From: Novosphingobium jiangmenense
GTDB lineage: Bacteria > Pseudomonadota > Alphaproteobacteria > Sphingomonadales > Sphingomonadaceae
DNA length: 64,000 nucleotides
NCBI RefSeq assembly: GCF_015694345.1
Contig: NZ_JADQDC010000014.1
Coordinates: 1 to 64,000 of the forward strand
Reading direction: 5' to 3'
Shown here: positions 1-7,721 of the stretch, piece by piece
How the letters are laid out: the number at the start of each line of letters is the position of its first letter
Position numbering within the stretch: position 1 is the first letter of the stretch
Translations under genes and position numbers: made by a program
The notes under the pieces: model-generated
Told to the model about the DNA's origin: nothing
Seen by the model: only the letters and a program-made list of their open reading frames with translations
Databases searched by the model: none

Positions 1-102
1 GACGCCGGAAAACCGCCAAAGGTCATCCTCATCGCCATCATGCGCAAACTCATCTGCGCTCTCAACGCCATGGTCAAAAACAACCAACCATGGACCGCAT
101 AA
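1..102 (+). mobile_element. IS110-family transposase, 3' end only (truncated by window edge)
   Basis: Frame 1 is open from the first base to a TAA at 100-102 and encodes 33 residues. They include KVILIAIMRKLICALNAMVK and end QPWTA. This matches the conserved C-terminal tail of IS110/IS1111-type DEDD transposases (pattern K-V-x-L-x-A-x-M-R-K-L-L-x-x-L-N-A-M). The rest of the gene lies outside the window, so it cannot be judged intact or broken. The element's right end should fall in 103-148, just before the convergent DUF983 stop codon. IS110 elements often lack clear terminal inverted repeats and none is visible here. Confidence 0.8.
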
Positions 103-148
103 CAAGACGGTTGCTCCCCATTTGCACTTTCAGCGAAAACAGGGAGGA

Positions 149-583
149 TCAGGGTGATACTCCAGCCTCAACCTTCCCCGCATGCCCCGCAAAGCCATGC
201 ATTCCAAGCCACCACTGCAGCGCGATCACGCCGCCCTTGGCGGGCTGGACCAGGCCGACGAGCAGCACCAGCGCCATCACCGCGACGATCACCATCATCG
301 CCCAGCCGGGAAGGCCGGTGTGAAGGCCGAGTTCGATGATCACCGGGGCCATGATGTGCCCGGTCAGCAGGATCGAGATGTAGGGCGGGAAGTCGTCTGC
401 GGCGTGGAGTGTCCAGTTCTGGCCGCACAGGCGGCAGCGCTCGACCGGCTTGAGGAAGCGCGTGAACAGATGCGTGCCCCCGCAGCGCGGGCACTTGCCC
501 CGAATGCCGCGCCAAAGCGCCCCGCCCAGCCCTTGCGGGAGCGAGGTGCGGTCGAGCGGGAGTGCGGCGTTGGGCATGTGCAC
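149..583 (-). CDS. DUF983 family membrane protein
   Basis: A 144-residue protein. An N-terminal zinc-ribbon-like segment has two CxxC pairs (KCPRCGG near residue 31 and RCRLCGQ near 50). Two hydrophobic segments follow, around residues 70-90 and 96-115. This is the DUF983 arrangement; the family has no assigned biochemical function. The start is GTG at 583, directly abutting the der stop codon (TAGGTG), so it is probably translationally coupled to der; an ATG two codons later (577) is the alternative. The 3' end faces the IS110 remnant, but the length is normal for the family, so the gene appears intact. Confidence 0.85.
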   Translation of the reverse strand: MHMPNAALPLDRTSLPQGLGGALWRGIRGKCPRCGGTHLFTRFLKPVERCRLCGQNWTLHAADDFPPYISILLTGHIMAPVIIELGLHTGLPGWAMMVIVAVMALVLLVGLVQPAKGGVIALQWWLGMHGFAGHAGKVEAGVSP

Positions 584-1966
584 CTACTTCGCGAAGGGGT
601 TCTTGGGGCTGCGCAGGGTCAGGCGGATCGGCACGGCGTCGAAGCCGAGTTCGCGGCGGATGCCGTTGACCAGATAACGGCGGTAGCTTTCGGGCAACTG
701 GTCGAGCCGGGTGCCGAACAGGACGAAGCCGGGCGGGCGGGTCTTGGCCTGGGTGATGTAGCGCAGCTTGATGCGGCGACCGCCGGGCGCGGGCGGCGGA
801 TTGGCGGCGAGCGCGTCGTCGAACCAGCGGTTGAGCGCGGCGGTGGCGACGCGCTTCGACCAGGCGGCGCGGATTTCGAACGCGGCCTTGAGCAGTTCGT
901 CGAGGCCCTTGCCCGTGCGGCCCGAGATGGCGAGCAGCGGCACGCCGCGCACTTGCGCGAGGCCTTCGTCCAGCGCCTTGCGGATACCCTGGAACAGGCC
1001 TGACGGGTCTTCGGCGACGTCCCACTTGTTGATCGCGATCATCAGCGCGCGGCCCTCTTCGAGCACCATCGAGGCGATCTTGAGGTCCTGATGCTCCAGC
1101 CCGCGCGTGGCATCGAGCGTGAGCACGACGACCTCGGCGAAGTCGATGGCGTGGCGCGCATCGGCGACAGACATCTTCTCGAGCTTTTCGGTGACGTTGG
1201 CCTTCTTGCGCATGCCCGCCGTGTCGATCAGGCGGACCGGGCGATAGCCCTCGCGCTCGGGATCAAACCACTGCCAATCAATGGCGATCGAATCGCGGGT
1301 AATGCCTGCCTCGGGCCCGGTAAGCAGGCGGTTTTCGCCGAGCAGCTTGTTGATCAGCGTGGACTTGCCCGCATTGGGGCGGCCGACGATGGCCAGCTTG
1401 AGGACGGATTCGGGATCGAACTCTTCCTCGTCGCCTTCGGCTTCGGCGGCTTCTTCCTCTTCGACCTGCTTGGGTTCGAGGTGCGGGCGCAGCGCTTCGA
1501 ACAGGTCGGCAAGGCCCTGGCCGTGCTCGGCGGAAAAGGCGACCGGTTCGCCAAAGCCCAGCGCGAAGGCGTCGTAGATGCCGGGATCACCCTGGCGGCC
1601 CTCTGCCTTGTTGGCCATCAGCACGATGGGCACGCGGCTCTGGCGCAAGTAGCGGGCGATTTCCTCGTCGAGCGGGGTGACGCCCGCGCGCGCGTCGATC
1701 ACGAACAGCGCGACGTCTGCGCCGACCAGCGAGGCTTCGGTCTGCTGGCGCATGCGGCCGGGCAGCGTGTCGGGATCGAGATCTTCCCAGCCCGCGGTGT
1801 CGACGATGGTGAAATCCAGCCCGAGCAGCGTCGCATCGCCGAAGCGACGGTCACGCGTCACGCCGGGCTGATCGTCCACCAGCGCCAGCTTCTTGCCAAC
1901 AAGGCGGTTGAACAGCGTCGATTTGCCGACGTTCGGGCGTCCGATAATGATGACCTGAGGGCGCAT
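584..1966 (-). CDS. der: Ribosome biogenesis GTPase Der (EngA)
   Basis: A 460-residue tandem GTPase that acts in 50S subunit maturation. Two G domains are visible: the first has GRPNVGKSTLFNRL (about residues 9-22), DTAGW and NKAE; the second has GRPNAGKSTLINKLLG (about 196-211), DTAGMRKKANV and NKWD. A C-terminal KH-like domain ends in RSPKNPF. The first domain's G4 motif reads NKAE instead of NKxD, a change I believe is common in alphaproteobacterial Der. An acidic stretch rich in Glu links the two G domains. The gene is divergent from the CHAP gene and is followed without a gap by the DUF983 gene. Confidence 0.97.
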   Translation of the reverse strand: MRPQVIIIGRPNVGKSTLFNRLVGKKLALVDDQPGVTRDRRFGDATLLGLDFTIVDTAGWEDLDPDTLPGRMRQQTEASLVGADVALFVIDARAGVTPLDEEIARYLRQSRVPIVLMANKAEGRQGDPGIYDAFALGFGEPVAFSAEHGQGLADLFEALRPHLEPKQVEEEEAAEAEGDEEEFDPESVLKLAIVGRPNAGKSTLINKLLGENRLLTGPEAGITRDSIAIDWQWFDPEREGYRPVRLIDTAGMRKKANVTEKLEKMSVADARHAIDFAEVVVLTLDATRGLEHQDLKIASMVLEEGRALMIAINKWDVAEDPSGLFQGIRKALDEGLAQVRGVPLLAISGRTGKGLDELLKAAFEIRAAWSKRVATAALNRWFDDALAANPPPAPGGRRIKLRYITQAKTRPPGFVLFGTRLDQLPESYRRYLVNGIRRELGFDAVPIRLTLRSPKNPFAK

Positions 1967-2038
1967 GGGCCTCCCGTGGCTGTTTGTGCGGCGAAAGGCA
2001 AGGGCGGCGCGCAGGTACAGCTTTTGTTTAGTCTGCCG

Positions 2039-2046
2039 TTAACCAA
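2039..2046 (+). promoter_or_regulatory. Possible CtrA half-site
   Basis: The der/CHAP intergenic region holds TTAACCAA at 2039-2046, preceded by TTTA eight bases upstream. This resembles the alphaproteobacterial CtrA motifs (TTAA-N7-TTAA, or the half-site TTAACCAT), but the spacing and last base are imperfect. It lies about 45 bases before the chosen CHAP start, a position suited to cell-cycle control of a cell-wall hydrolase. Short AT-rich motifs arise by chance, so support is weak. Confidence 0.25.
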
Positions 2047-2091
2047 ATGCCCCCATATGAAATTTACCTGAAATTTCTAATCGTAGGCACG

Positions 2092-2895
2092 ATGAGAGGG
2101 TTTCGGATCATTGTCGCGATTGCCGTTGCGCTGCCGTGCGGCACGGCCATGGCCGAGGCCGTGGACATGCCGGAAATGCGCGCGGACAGGGGTTTTTCCA
2201 ACTCGTCGGGCAGCGCTGCCGAGGATGACACCCCCCTCCCCTATCTGCAATGCGTACCCTATGCGCGCTCGGTCAGCGGCATCCAGATCTATGGCGACGC
2301 GTTAACCTGGTGGGACCAGGCCGAGGGTCGCTATGCGCGTGGCCATCGCCCCAAGCCGGGCGCAGTGATGAGCTTCGCCCCGCATGGACGCATGGAACTG
2401 GGCCATGTTGCCGCAGTCAGCCGGGTGATCGATTCGCGCACGGTCCTGCTGCGCCATGCCAACTGGTCTCCCATCGACGGACGGCGCGGCCAGATCGAGG
2501 ACAACGTTCGCGCGGTCGATGTGTCGGAAGCGAACGACTGGTCCGAAGTCCGCGTATGGTACGCGCCGATCGGCAACCTCGGAACGACCGCCTGGCCCGT
2601 CAACGGGTTCATCTATCCCGAGAAGCCGGGCAAGAAGGAACGGCTGACCGTACTGGCCTCGGCAAGCAAGCCCAAGGCCACCGAAGCACCGCGTTCGGCA
2701 ATCGGCGCGGACTTCCTCAAGGGGATCAAGCCGGAAGTCACCGTGAAGCCGTCGCCAGTGCGGCGTGAGCTTTCCTATCGCTACGATGCCCCCAAGACCG
2801 CGTCGGCAAAGCCGGTGACCAGTGCCCCGTCTTCGCGCAAGCCTTCGCTCGGCGATGACCCGATTGGCCGGATCATCGCCGCGAAGACGCGCTGA
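2092..2895 (+). CDS. Secreted CHAP-domain amidase/peptidase
   Basis: The ATG at 2092 gives 267 residues beginning with a typical signal peptide (MRGFRIIVAIAVALPCGTAMA). An in-frame upstream ATG at 2047 would place an unlikely tail in front of it. The CHAP domain spans about residues 40-150, with the catalytic Cys in LQCVPYARS and the His in ELGHVAAVSRV; RHANWS fits the third active-site region. CHAP proteins cleave peptidoglycan cross-links or stems, so the predicted role is periplasmic wall remodelling. The C-terminal third is a Lys/Pro/Ser-rich tail without a recognised domain. The gene is convergent with mmsB. Confidence 0.85.
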   Translation: MRGFRIIVAIAVALPCGTAMAEAVDMPEMRADRGFSNSSGSAAEDDTPLPYLQCVPYARSVSGIQIYGDALTWWDQAEGRYARGHRPKPGAVMSFAPHGRMELGHVAAVSRVIDSRTVLLRHANWSPIDGRRGQIEDNVRAVDVSEANDWSEVRVWYAPIGNLGTTAWPVNGFIYPEKPGKKERLTVLASASKPKATEAPRSAIGADFLKGIKPEVTVKPSPVRRELSYRYDAPKTASAKPVTSAPSSRKPSLGDDPIGRIIAAKTR

Positions 2896-2898
2896 ACC

Positions 2899-3768
2899 TT
2901 ACAGCGACTTGATGATGGCCGAGAAATCGAGGCCCGCGTTGCCGGCGTCCGCGAACGCCGAATAAAGTTCCTCGGCGCGCTGGCCCATCGGCACATCAGC
3001 TCCCGCATCCTTGGCGGCAGCCATCGCCAGCTTCAGATCCTTGAGCATCAGCGCAGTGGCGAAGCCGCCCTGATAGCCGTTGTCGGCAGGAGTCTGCGGA
3101 CCGACGCCGGGGACCGGACAATACGAGGTCATCGACCAGCATTGGCCCGAGGCCTTGGACGAGATGTCATAGAAGGTCTGCAGGTCGAGCCCGAGTTTCT
3201 CGGCCATGGCGAAGGTCTCGCAGGTGGCGACCATCGAGGCGCCCAGAAGCATGTTGTTGCAGATCTTGGCCGCCTGCCCTGCCCCGCTGGCCCCGGCATG
3301 GATCACCGCCTTGCCCATGGCGGCAAGGATCGGTTCGGCGCGGGCGAAAGCCTCGTCGCTGCCGCCGACCATGAAGGTGAGAGTGCCGCCATTGGCCGCG
3401 GCAATGCCGCCCGAGACCGGCGCGTCGACCATGACATAGCCCGCAGCATCCGCCGCCGAGGCAACTTCGCGCGCGGTGGCGACGTCAATGGTCGAGCAAT
3501 CGAGTAGCAGCGCCGTCGTCGGGGCCTGTCCGATCACGTCGGCGCTGTAGACCGACTTCACGATGGCGCCGTTGGGCAGCATCGAGACGACCGCATCCGC
3601 GCCCTGCACCGCTTCCTTGACCGAGGTGTAGGTGGTGCAGCCGTTTTCCTTCGCGCGTTCGAGCGCCGCTTCGGCAAGGTCGAAGGCGTGAACGTCATGC
3701 CCCGCCTTGACGAGGTTCGCGGCCATGCCGCCGCCCATGTTGCCGAGGCCGATGAATGCGATCTTCAT
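2899..3768 (-). CDS. mmsB: 3-hydroxyisobutyrate dehydrogenase
   Basis: A 289-residue enzyme that oxidises 3-hydroxyisobutyrate to methylmalonate semialdehyde in valine catabolism. The Rossmann motif GLGNMGGGMAANLVKAGHDV is at residues 7-26, the substrate-binding signature DAPVSGG is near 116, and the catalytic lysine lies in GQAAKICNNM near 170. It is the last gene of a minus-strand run (acyl-CoA dehydrogenase, hydrolase, hydratase, mmsB) with gaps of only a few bases, which supports this assignment over other beta-hydroxyacid dehydrogenases. Confidence 0.95.
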   Translation of the reverse strand: MKIAFIGLGNMGGGMAANLVKAGHDVHAFDLAEAALERAKENGCTTYTSVKEAVQGADAVVSMLPNGAIVKSVYSADVIGQAPTTALLLDCSTIDVATAREVASAADAAGYVMVDAPVSGGIAAANGGTLTFMVGGSDEAFARAEPILAAMGKAVIHAGASGAGQAAKICNNMLLGASMVATCETFAMAEKLGLDLQTFYDISSKASGQCWSMTSYCPVPGVGPQTPADNGYQGGFATALMLKDLKLAMAAAKDAGADVPMGQRAEELYSAFADAGNAGLDFSAIIKSL

Positions 3769-3771
3769 GGA

Positions 3772-4554
3772 TTAACGCCCCTTCCACACGCCGGGGCGCT
3801 TTTCGATGAAGGCTTTCATGCCTTCGGCCTTGTCCTCGCTGGCGGTGAGGATCTGGAAGACGCGGCGTTCGAACAGGAGGCCCTGGTCGAGAGTGGTCTC
3901 GAACGCAGCGTTCACCATTTCCTTGTTGGCGACAGCGGCCATCGGCGGCATCGCGGCGATGGTCTCGGCGGTCTTGAGCGCATCGGCGAGCAGGTCTGCC
4001 AGCGGCACGACCCGGGTGACGAGGCCCGAACGCTCAGCCTCGGCTGCGTCCATCATGCGGCCGGTGAGGCACATGTCCATCGCCTTGGCCTTGCCCACCG
4101 CGCGGGTCAGGCGCTGCGAACCGCCCATGCCGGGGGCGACGCCGAGCTTGATCTCGGGCTGGCCGAACTTGGCGTTGTCCGAAGCGATGATGAAATCGGC
4201 CATCATCGCGAGCTCGCAACCGCCGCCCAGCGCGAAGCCGTTGACCGCCGCGATCCAAGGCTTGCGCGTGGTCTTGACGAGGTGGCTGGTCCACTTCGAG
4301 AAGAAGTCCTCGTTGTAGAAGTCGGCGGCAGGCTTGTCGGCCATTTCCTTGATGTCGGCGCCGGCGGCGAAAGCCTTCTCGCCCGAGCCAGTCAGCACGG
4401 CGCAACGCTGAGAGGCGTCAGCCTCGTAGGCGGCAAAGGCTTCGATCAGTTCGGCCAGGACCTGCGAATTGAGCGCGTTCAGCGCCTGCGGGCGGTTCAG
4501 CGTAATGAGGGTGACGGCACCCTTCTGTTCGACGAGGATGGTTTCGTAAGTCAT
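3772..4554 (-). CDS. Enoyl-CoA hydratase (valine-pathway crotonase)
   Basis: The start ATG at 4554 overlaps the upstream stop (ATGA) and gives 260 residues beginning [12 protein letters not shown]; an ATG four codons earlier is less likely. Crotonase features: the oxyanion-hole segments [12 protein letters not shown] and [13 protein letters not shown], and [19 protein letters not shown] carrying the second catalytic Glu region. In this cluster it probably hydrates methacrylyl-CoA to 3-hydroxyisobutyryl-CoA, feeding the adjacent hydrolase. A general fatty-acid enoyl-CoA hydratase would look the same in sequence. Confidence 0.92.
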   Translation of the reverse strand: MTYETILVEQKGAVTLITLNRPQALNALNSQVLAELIEAFAAYEADASQRCAVLTGSGEKAFAAGADIKEMADKPAADFYNEDFFSKWTSHLVKTTRKPWIAAVNGFALGGGCELAMMADFIIASDNAKFGQPEIKLGVAPGMGGSQRLTRAVGKAKAMDMCLTGRMMDAAEAERSGLVTRVVPLADLLADALKTAETIAAMPPMAAVANKEMVNAAFETTLDQGLLFERRVFQILTASEDKAEGMKAFIEKRPGVWKGR

Positions 4555-5621
4555 AGCGGTTTCCATTCGTCAGCAGCGCCCAGCGGCGCGAAAATCTGGT
4601 CGAGCAAGTCGTCGGTGACGCCCTCAGCCGCAGCGGGCGACCACTTCGGAGCGTGGTCCTTGTCGACGATGACGGCGCGCACACCTTCGGCAAAGTCCGG
4701 CAGGACCAGAACGCGGGCACCGATGCGGTATTCCATCGCCATGTTGGCGGCAAAGTCCGGCAACGTCAGGCTGGTGGCGAGCTGGCGCAAGGCGACCTTG
4801 CAGGTCTGCGGGCTCTTGGTGTGCAGCGTCTTGAGCGTTTCGGCGGCAAAGTCCGAGCCATCGGCTTCGAGCGCGGCAAGAATGTCCTCGTAACGGTCCG
4901 AGGCGAACAGGCGGGCGATGTCTGCCGCATGGGCCGCAATCTTCGGCTCAGGCGGCACCGCCGAAAGCTCGCGCAGGATCGTAGGGATATTGGCCGGGTC
5001 TGCCGCGATGCGCGCCTTGGCCTCGGCAAGATTGGCCGAGGGCAGGTAATGCGTGGCAAGCCCGGCCCAGAGGCATTCCGCCCCATCGAGCCGCGCGCCG
5101 GTCAGCGCCAGATACTGCCCAAGCCGCCCCTTGAGACGCGACAGGAACCAGCCGCCGCCCACGTCCGGGAACAGGCCGATGCCGGTTTCGGGCATGGCCA
5201 GCTTGGTGTTCTCGGTGGCGACGCGGTAGGTTGCGGGCCCGGCGATGCCGACGCCACCGCCCATTGTAATACCATCCATGAACGCGACCACCGGCTTGCC
5301 ATAGGTCATCAGCAAGTGGTTGAGCTGGTACTCGTCGTGGAAGAACTTGCGGCCCGATGCACCGCCATCGTTCAGCGCCGAATTGCGCAGGAAGGCGATG
5401 TCACCGCCCGCGCAGAACCCGCGCGACAGCTTGGGATCGCCGTCAGCGGGAAGCTGGTGATCGATCATGACGACAGCAACGCCTTCGTCACCCCGCCACT
5501 CGATCAGCGAGTTCGTCATGGCGTGGACCATGTCGAGCGTCAGCGCATGGATCGCGCGCGGGCGGTTGAGCGAAAGGATGCCGGCCGCGCCTTCACGCCG
5601 GCCAAGAACTTCATCGGTCAC
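4551..5621 (-). CDS. 3-hydroxyisobutyryl-CoA hydrolase
   Basis: A 356-residue crotonase-fold protein with the long form typical of HIBYL-CoA hydrolases. Motifs include [26 protein letters not shown] and [19 protein letters not shown]; the C-terminal region includes RIGARVL and FAEGVRA. It removes CoA from 3-hydroxyisobutyryl-CoA so that MmsB can act, and limits build-up of reactive methacrylyl-CoA. The start is GTG at 5621, overlapping the upstream stop codon (GTGA), and the downstream hydratase overlaps by four bases, so translation is probably coupled through the operon. Confidence 0.93.
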   Translation of the reverse strand: MTDEVLGRREGAAGILSLNRPRAIHALTLDMVHAMTNSLIEWRGDEGVAVVMIDHQLPADGDPKLSRGFCAGGDIAFLRNSALNDGGASGRKFFHDEYQLNHLLMTYGKPVVAFMDGITMGGGVGIAGPATYRVATENTKLAMPETGIGLFPDVGGGWFLSRLKGRLGQYLALTGARLDGAECLWAGLATHYLPSANLAEAKARIAADPANIPTILRELSAVPPEPKIAAHAADIARLFASDRYEDILAALEADGSDFAAETLKTLHTKSPQTCKVALRQLATSLTLPDFAANMAMEYRIGARVLVLPDFAEGVRAVIVDKDHAPKWSPAAAEGVTDDLLDQIFAPLGAADEWKPL

Positions 5622-6760
5622 TTCAGCAGGTCCCTTCCCACGATCATGCGCATGACTTCATTGGTCCCTTCGAGGATGCGGTGGACGCGCAGGTCGCGCC
5701 AGAAGCGCTCGATCGGATAATCGCGCAAGTAGCCGTAGCCGCCGAACATCTGCAGAGCACGGTCGACGATCGAGGAACCGTTGTCGGTCGCCAGCTTCTT
5801 GGCCATTGCCGAAAAGCGGGTCTTGTCCGGCGCTCCCGAGGTGACCTTGGCCGCGGCCATATAGAGCAGCGCGCGGGCGCATTCGAGGTCAGTTGCCATG
5901 TCGGCCAGCACGAACTGGGTGTTCTGGAATTCGGCAATGGCCTTGCCGAACTGCTTGCGATCCTTGACGTAGCCGATCGCCTCATCGAGGCAGCGCTGCG
6001 CACCGCCCAGCGAGCAGGCACCGATGTTGAGGCGGCCGCCATCGAGCCCCGCCATGGCGAACTTGAAGCCATCGCCCTCGGCGCCAACGCGGTTGGCGAC
6101 GGGCACGCGGACGTTGTCGAAGATGACCTGTGCGGTGGGCGAGGCGTTCCAGCCAAGCTTCTTCTCCGGCGCGCCAAAGCTCACGCCCTCCATGTCCTTG
6201 TCGATCACGAGGCAGGAAATGCCACGCGCGCCATCGTCGCCGGTGCGGACCATGGTCACGTAGACATCGTTCACCCCGCCGCCCGAGATGAACTGCTTGG
6301 TGCCGTTGACCACGTAATGATCGCCGTCGAGACGCGCGGTGGTCTTGAGCGCGGCGGCGTCAGAACCAGACCCGGGCTCGGTCAGACAGTAGCTCGCCAT
6401 CTTGTCCATGGTGACGAGGTCGGGCAGATAACGGCCCTTGATCTCGTCACCACCAAAGCAGTCGATCATCCAGGCCGCCATGTTGTGGATCGAGATGAAG
6501 GCGCTGGTGGCCGGGCAGCCATAGGCCATGGCTTCCATGATCAGCGCCGCCTCAAGCCGACCGAGGCCGATGCCGCCCGATTCCTCGCTGACGTAGATCG
6601 CGGCGAAGCCCAGTTCGGCGGCAGCCTTGATCGTCTCGCGCGGGAACGTGTGTTCCTCGTCCCACTGCGCGGCGAACGGGGTGATCGCATCGGCAGTGAA
6701 GCGGCGCGCCATGTCCTGGATGGCGATCTGGTCTTCGGTCAGCGCGAACTGGTCAGTCAT
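5618..6760 (-). CDS. Isobutyryl-CoA dehydrogenase (acyl-CoA dehydrogenase family)
   Basis: The ATG at 6760 with an AAAAGAGAG-type ribosome-binding site gives 380 residues (MTDQFALTEDQIAI). Acyl-CoA dehydrogenase signatures are CLTEPGSGSDAAALKT, KQFISGGGVNDVYV, QRCLDEAIGYVKDRKQFG and, near the C-terminus, MFGGYGYLRDYPIERFWRD followed by EGTNEVMRMIVGRDLL. The FAD enzyme desaturates isobutyryl-CoA to methacrylyl-CoA. The substrate is inferred from the hydratase, hydrolase and mmsB genes downstream. It is the first gene of that operon. Confidence 0.92.
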   Translation of the reverse strand: MTDQFALTEDQIAIQDMARRFTADAITPFAAQWDEEHTFPRETIKAAAELGFAAIYVSEESGGIGLGRLEAALIMEAMAYGCPATSAFISIHNMAAWMIDCFGGDEIKGRYLPDLVTMDKMASYCLTEPGSGSDAAALKTTARLDGDHYVVNGTKQFISGGGVNDVYVTMVRTGDDGARGISCLVIDKDMEGVSFGAPEKKLGWNASPTAQVIFDNVRVPVANRVGAEGDGFKFAMAGLDGGRLNIGACSLGGAQRCLDEAIGYVKDRKQFGKAIAEFQNTQFVLADMATDLECARALLYMAAAKVTSGAPDKTRFSAMAKKLATDNGSSIVDRALQMFGGYGYLRDYPIERFWRDLRVHRILEGTNEVMRMIVGRDLLK

Positions 6761-6847
6761 CTCTCTTTTCCCGTCACACGGAGTTAACCGTGCCCTTAAA
6801 CTGAAGCATGGGCGGCGGATATGGTCCGCCACCCATGCTGTCCAGAC

Positions 6848-7159
6848 CTATCCGCAGGAAATGCGGACAATCGTGTAGTCATCGTCGTAGGACACCGTCA
6901 GCCGGTCGGCGCGATAGTCCATCGTCACCGCCGAGCGCGGCGGTACCCAGCGCAAGGTGCGCGCGCCGGTCAGCTTGAGGAGTTGCGCACCGACCTCGGC
7001 AGTTGCCTTGGTCCCGACCAGCGACTGCGCGGCCTCGGCGTTGCAGATTCCTTGCGGCATGGCGGGCAGGTCCTCCAGCGGCGGCGTACCTTGCGTGCAG
7101 GCCGAAAGACCGATCAGCACGGGCAGGGCCAGGAGTTGCAATCTCATCCCCGGCGCCAT
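6848..7159 (-). CDS. I78-family peptidase inhibitor-like lipoprotein
   Basis: The ATG at 7159 overlaps the upstream stop codon (TGATG) and gives 103 residues with a lipoprotein signal (LLALPVLIGLSACT, lipobox LSAC). The mature part holds the inhibitor I78 pattern: CNAEAAQSLVGTKA, then a basic strand ending LRWVPPRSAVTMDYRADRL, and a terminal VRISCG. I78 members inhibit serine proteases such as elastase and trypsin; the two conserved Cys are present. It is the second gene of a two-gene unit lying between the valine cluster and mmsA, and may be unrelated to either. Confidence 0.8.
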   Translation of the reverse strand: MAPGMRLQLLALPVLIGLSACTQGTPPLEDLPAMPQGICNAEAAQSLVGTKATAEVGAQLLKLTGARTLRWVPPRSAVTMDYRADRLTVSYDDDYTIVRISCG

Positions 7160-7650
7160 CACTTGCACCGGCTGTGGCGACGCGGACCTTCTGGCGCGTC
7201 TTCGGCAAACTCGGTCAGCACCAGCGTCTTGCCGCCGTCCTCGAGCTTGTAGCTGGCCTCGCGCTGCCACTTCATGCCCTCGCCCTCGTAATCGAAGACG
7301 GCGCGGACTTCGGTGGGGGTGGCGATCTTGGCGTTGGTGAGGTCAGCGACGGATTCGTAGAACTTGGCCGACTTCTCGCCGATGGTCACGGCGCCCTTGT
7401 CGGCCCCGGTCGTCGGATCACAGTCAGCCGGGCTCATTGCCCATTTCCCCCGCATCGCTTCGGGGAACACGGCTGTAGTGACCGAAACCGCTTCGCTCGC
7501 ACCGGGCGCGACCGGAGAGGCCATCGCCTCGCTCTCGGTGACCATCGGCGCAAGGCTTGGCGTCGCCGAAGCACTGGGCTCGGGCGACGGGTCCGAACAG
7601 GCGCTCAGCGCCAGCGGGAGGACAAGAAGGGGGAGGACGAGATGCTTCAT
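7159..7650 (-). CDS. Hypothetical lipoprotein
   Basis: The ATG at 7650 gives 163 residues with a lipoprotein signal (LPLLVLPLALSACSD, lipobox LSAC), then a Ser/Pro/Ala-rich linker. The globular part includes MRGKWAMSPADCDPTTGADKG and ends SRCK. Two cysteines in that domain could pair. The WAMSPADCDP start resembles small periplasmic proteins of unknown function common in sphingomonads. It overlaps the I78 gene downstream. Its ribosome-binding site lies within a hairpin arm (see 7658-7698). No function is assigned. Confidence 0.75.
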   Translation of the reverse strand: MKHLVLPLLVLPLALSACSDPSPEPSASATPSLAPMVTESEAMASPVAPGASEAVSVTTAVFPEAMRGKWAMSPADCDPTTGADKGAVTIGEKSAKFYESVADLTNAKIATPTEVRAVFDYEGEGMKWQREASYKLEDGGKTLVLTEFAEDAPEGPRRHSRCK

Positions 7651-7657
7651 CGTGAAT

Positions 7658-7698
7658 GCTCCGGTGTGGTTGATGGCATAACCAACGCACACCGGAGC
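7658..7698 (-). promoter_or_regulatory. Hairpin that can occlude a Shine-Dalgarno site
   Basis: Two perfectly complementary 11-base arms (GCTCCGGTGTG and CACACCGGAGC on the minus strand) flank about 19 bases, with a further GTTG/CAAC pairing possible inside after a one-base bulge. The GGAG of the 3' arm is eight bases before the lipoprotein ATG at 7650, so folding would hide the ribosome-binding site. It also lies 24 bases past the mmsA stop codon and may protect or end that transcript, although no T-run follows. Confidence 0.55.
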
Positions 7699-7721
7699 GA
7701 TCCTTTCCATGAGGCCTCAGG

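Noticed and set aside
182..2071. Long plus-strand open frames opposite der and DUF983
   Set aside because: They are GC-rich antisense shadows of the recognised der and DUF983 genes, without domain motifs or ribosome-binding sites.
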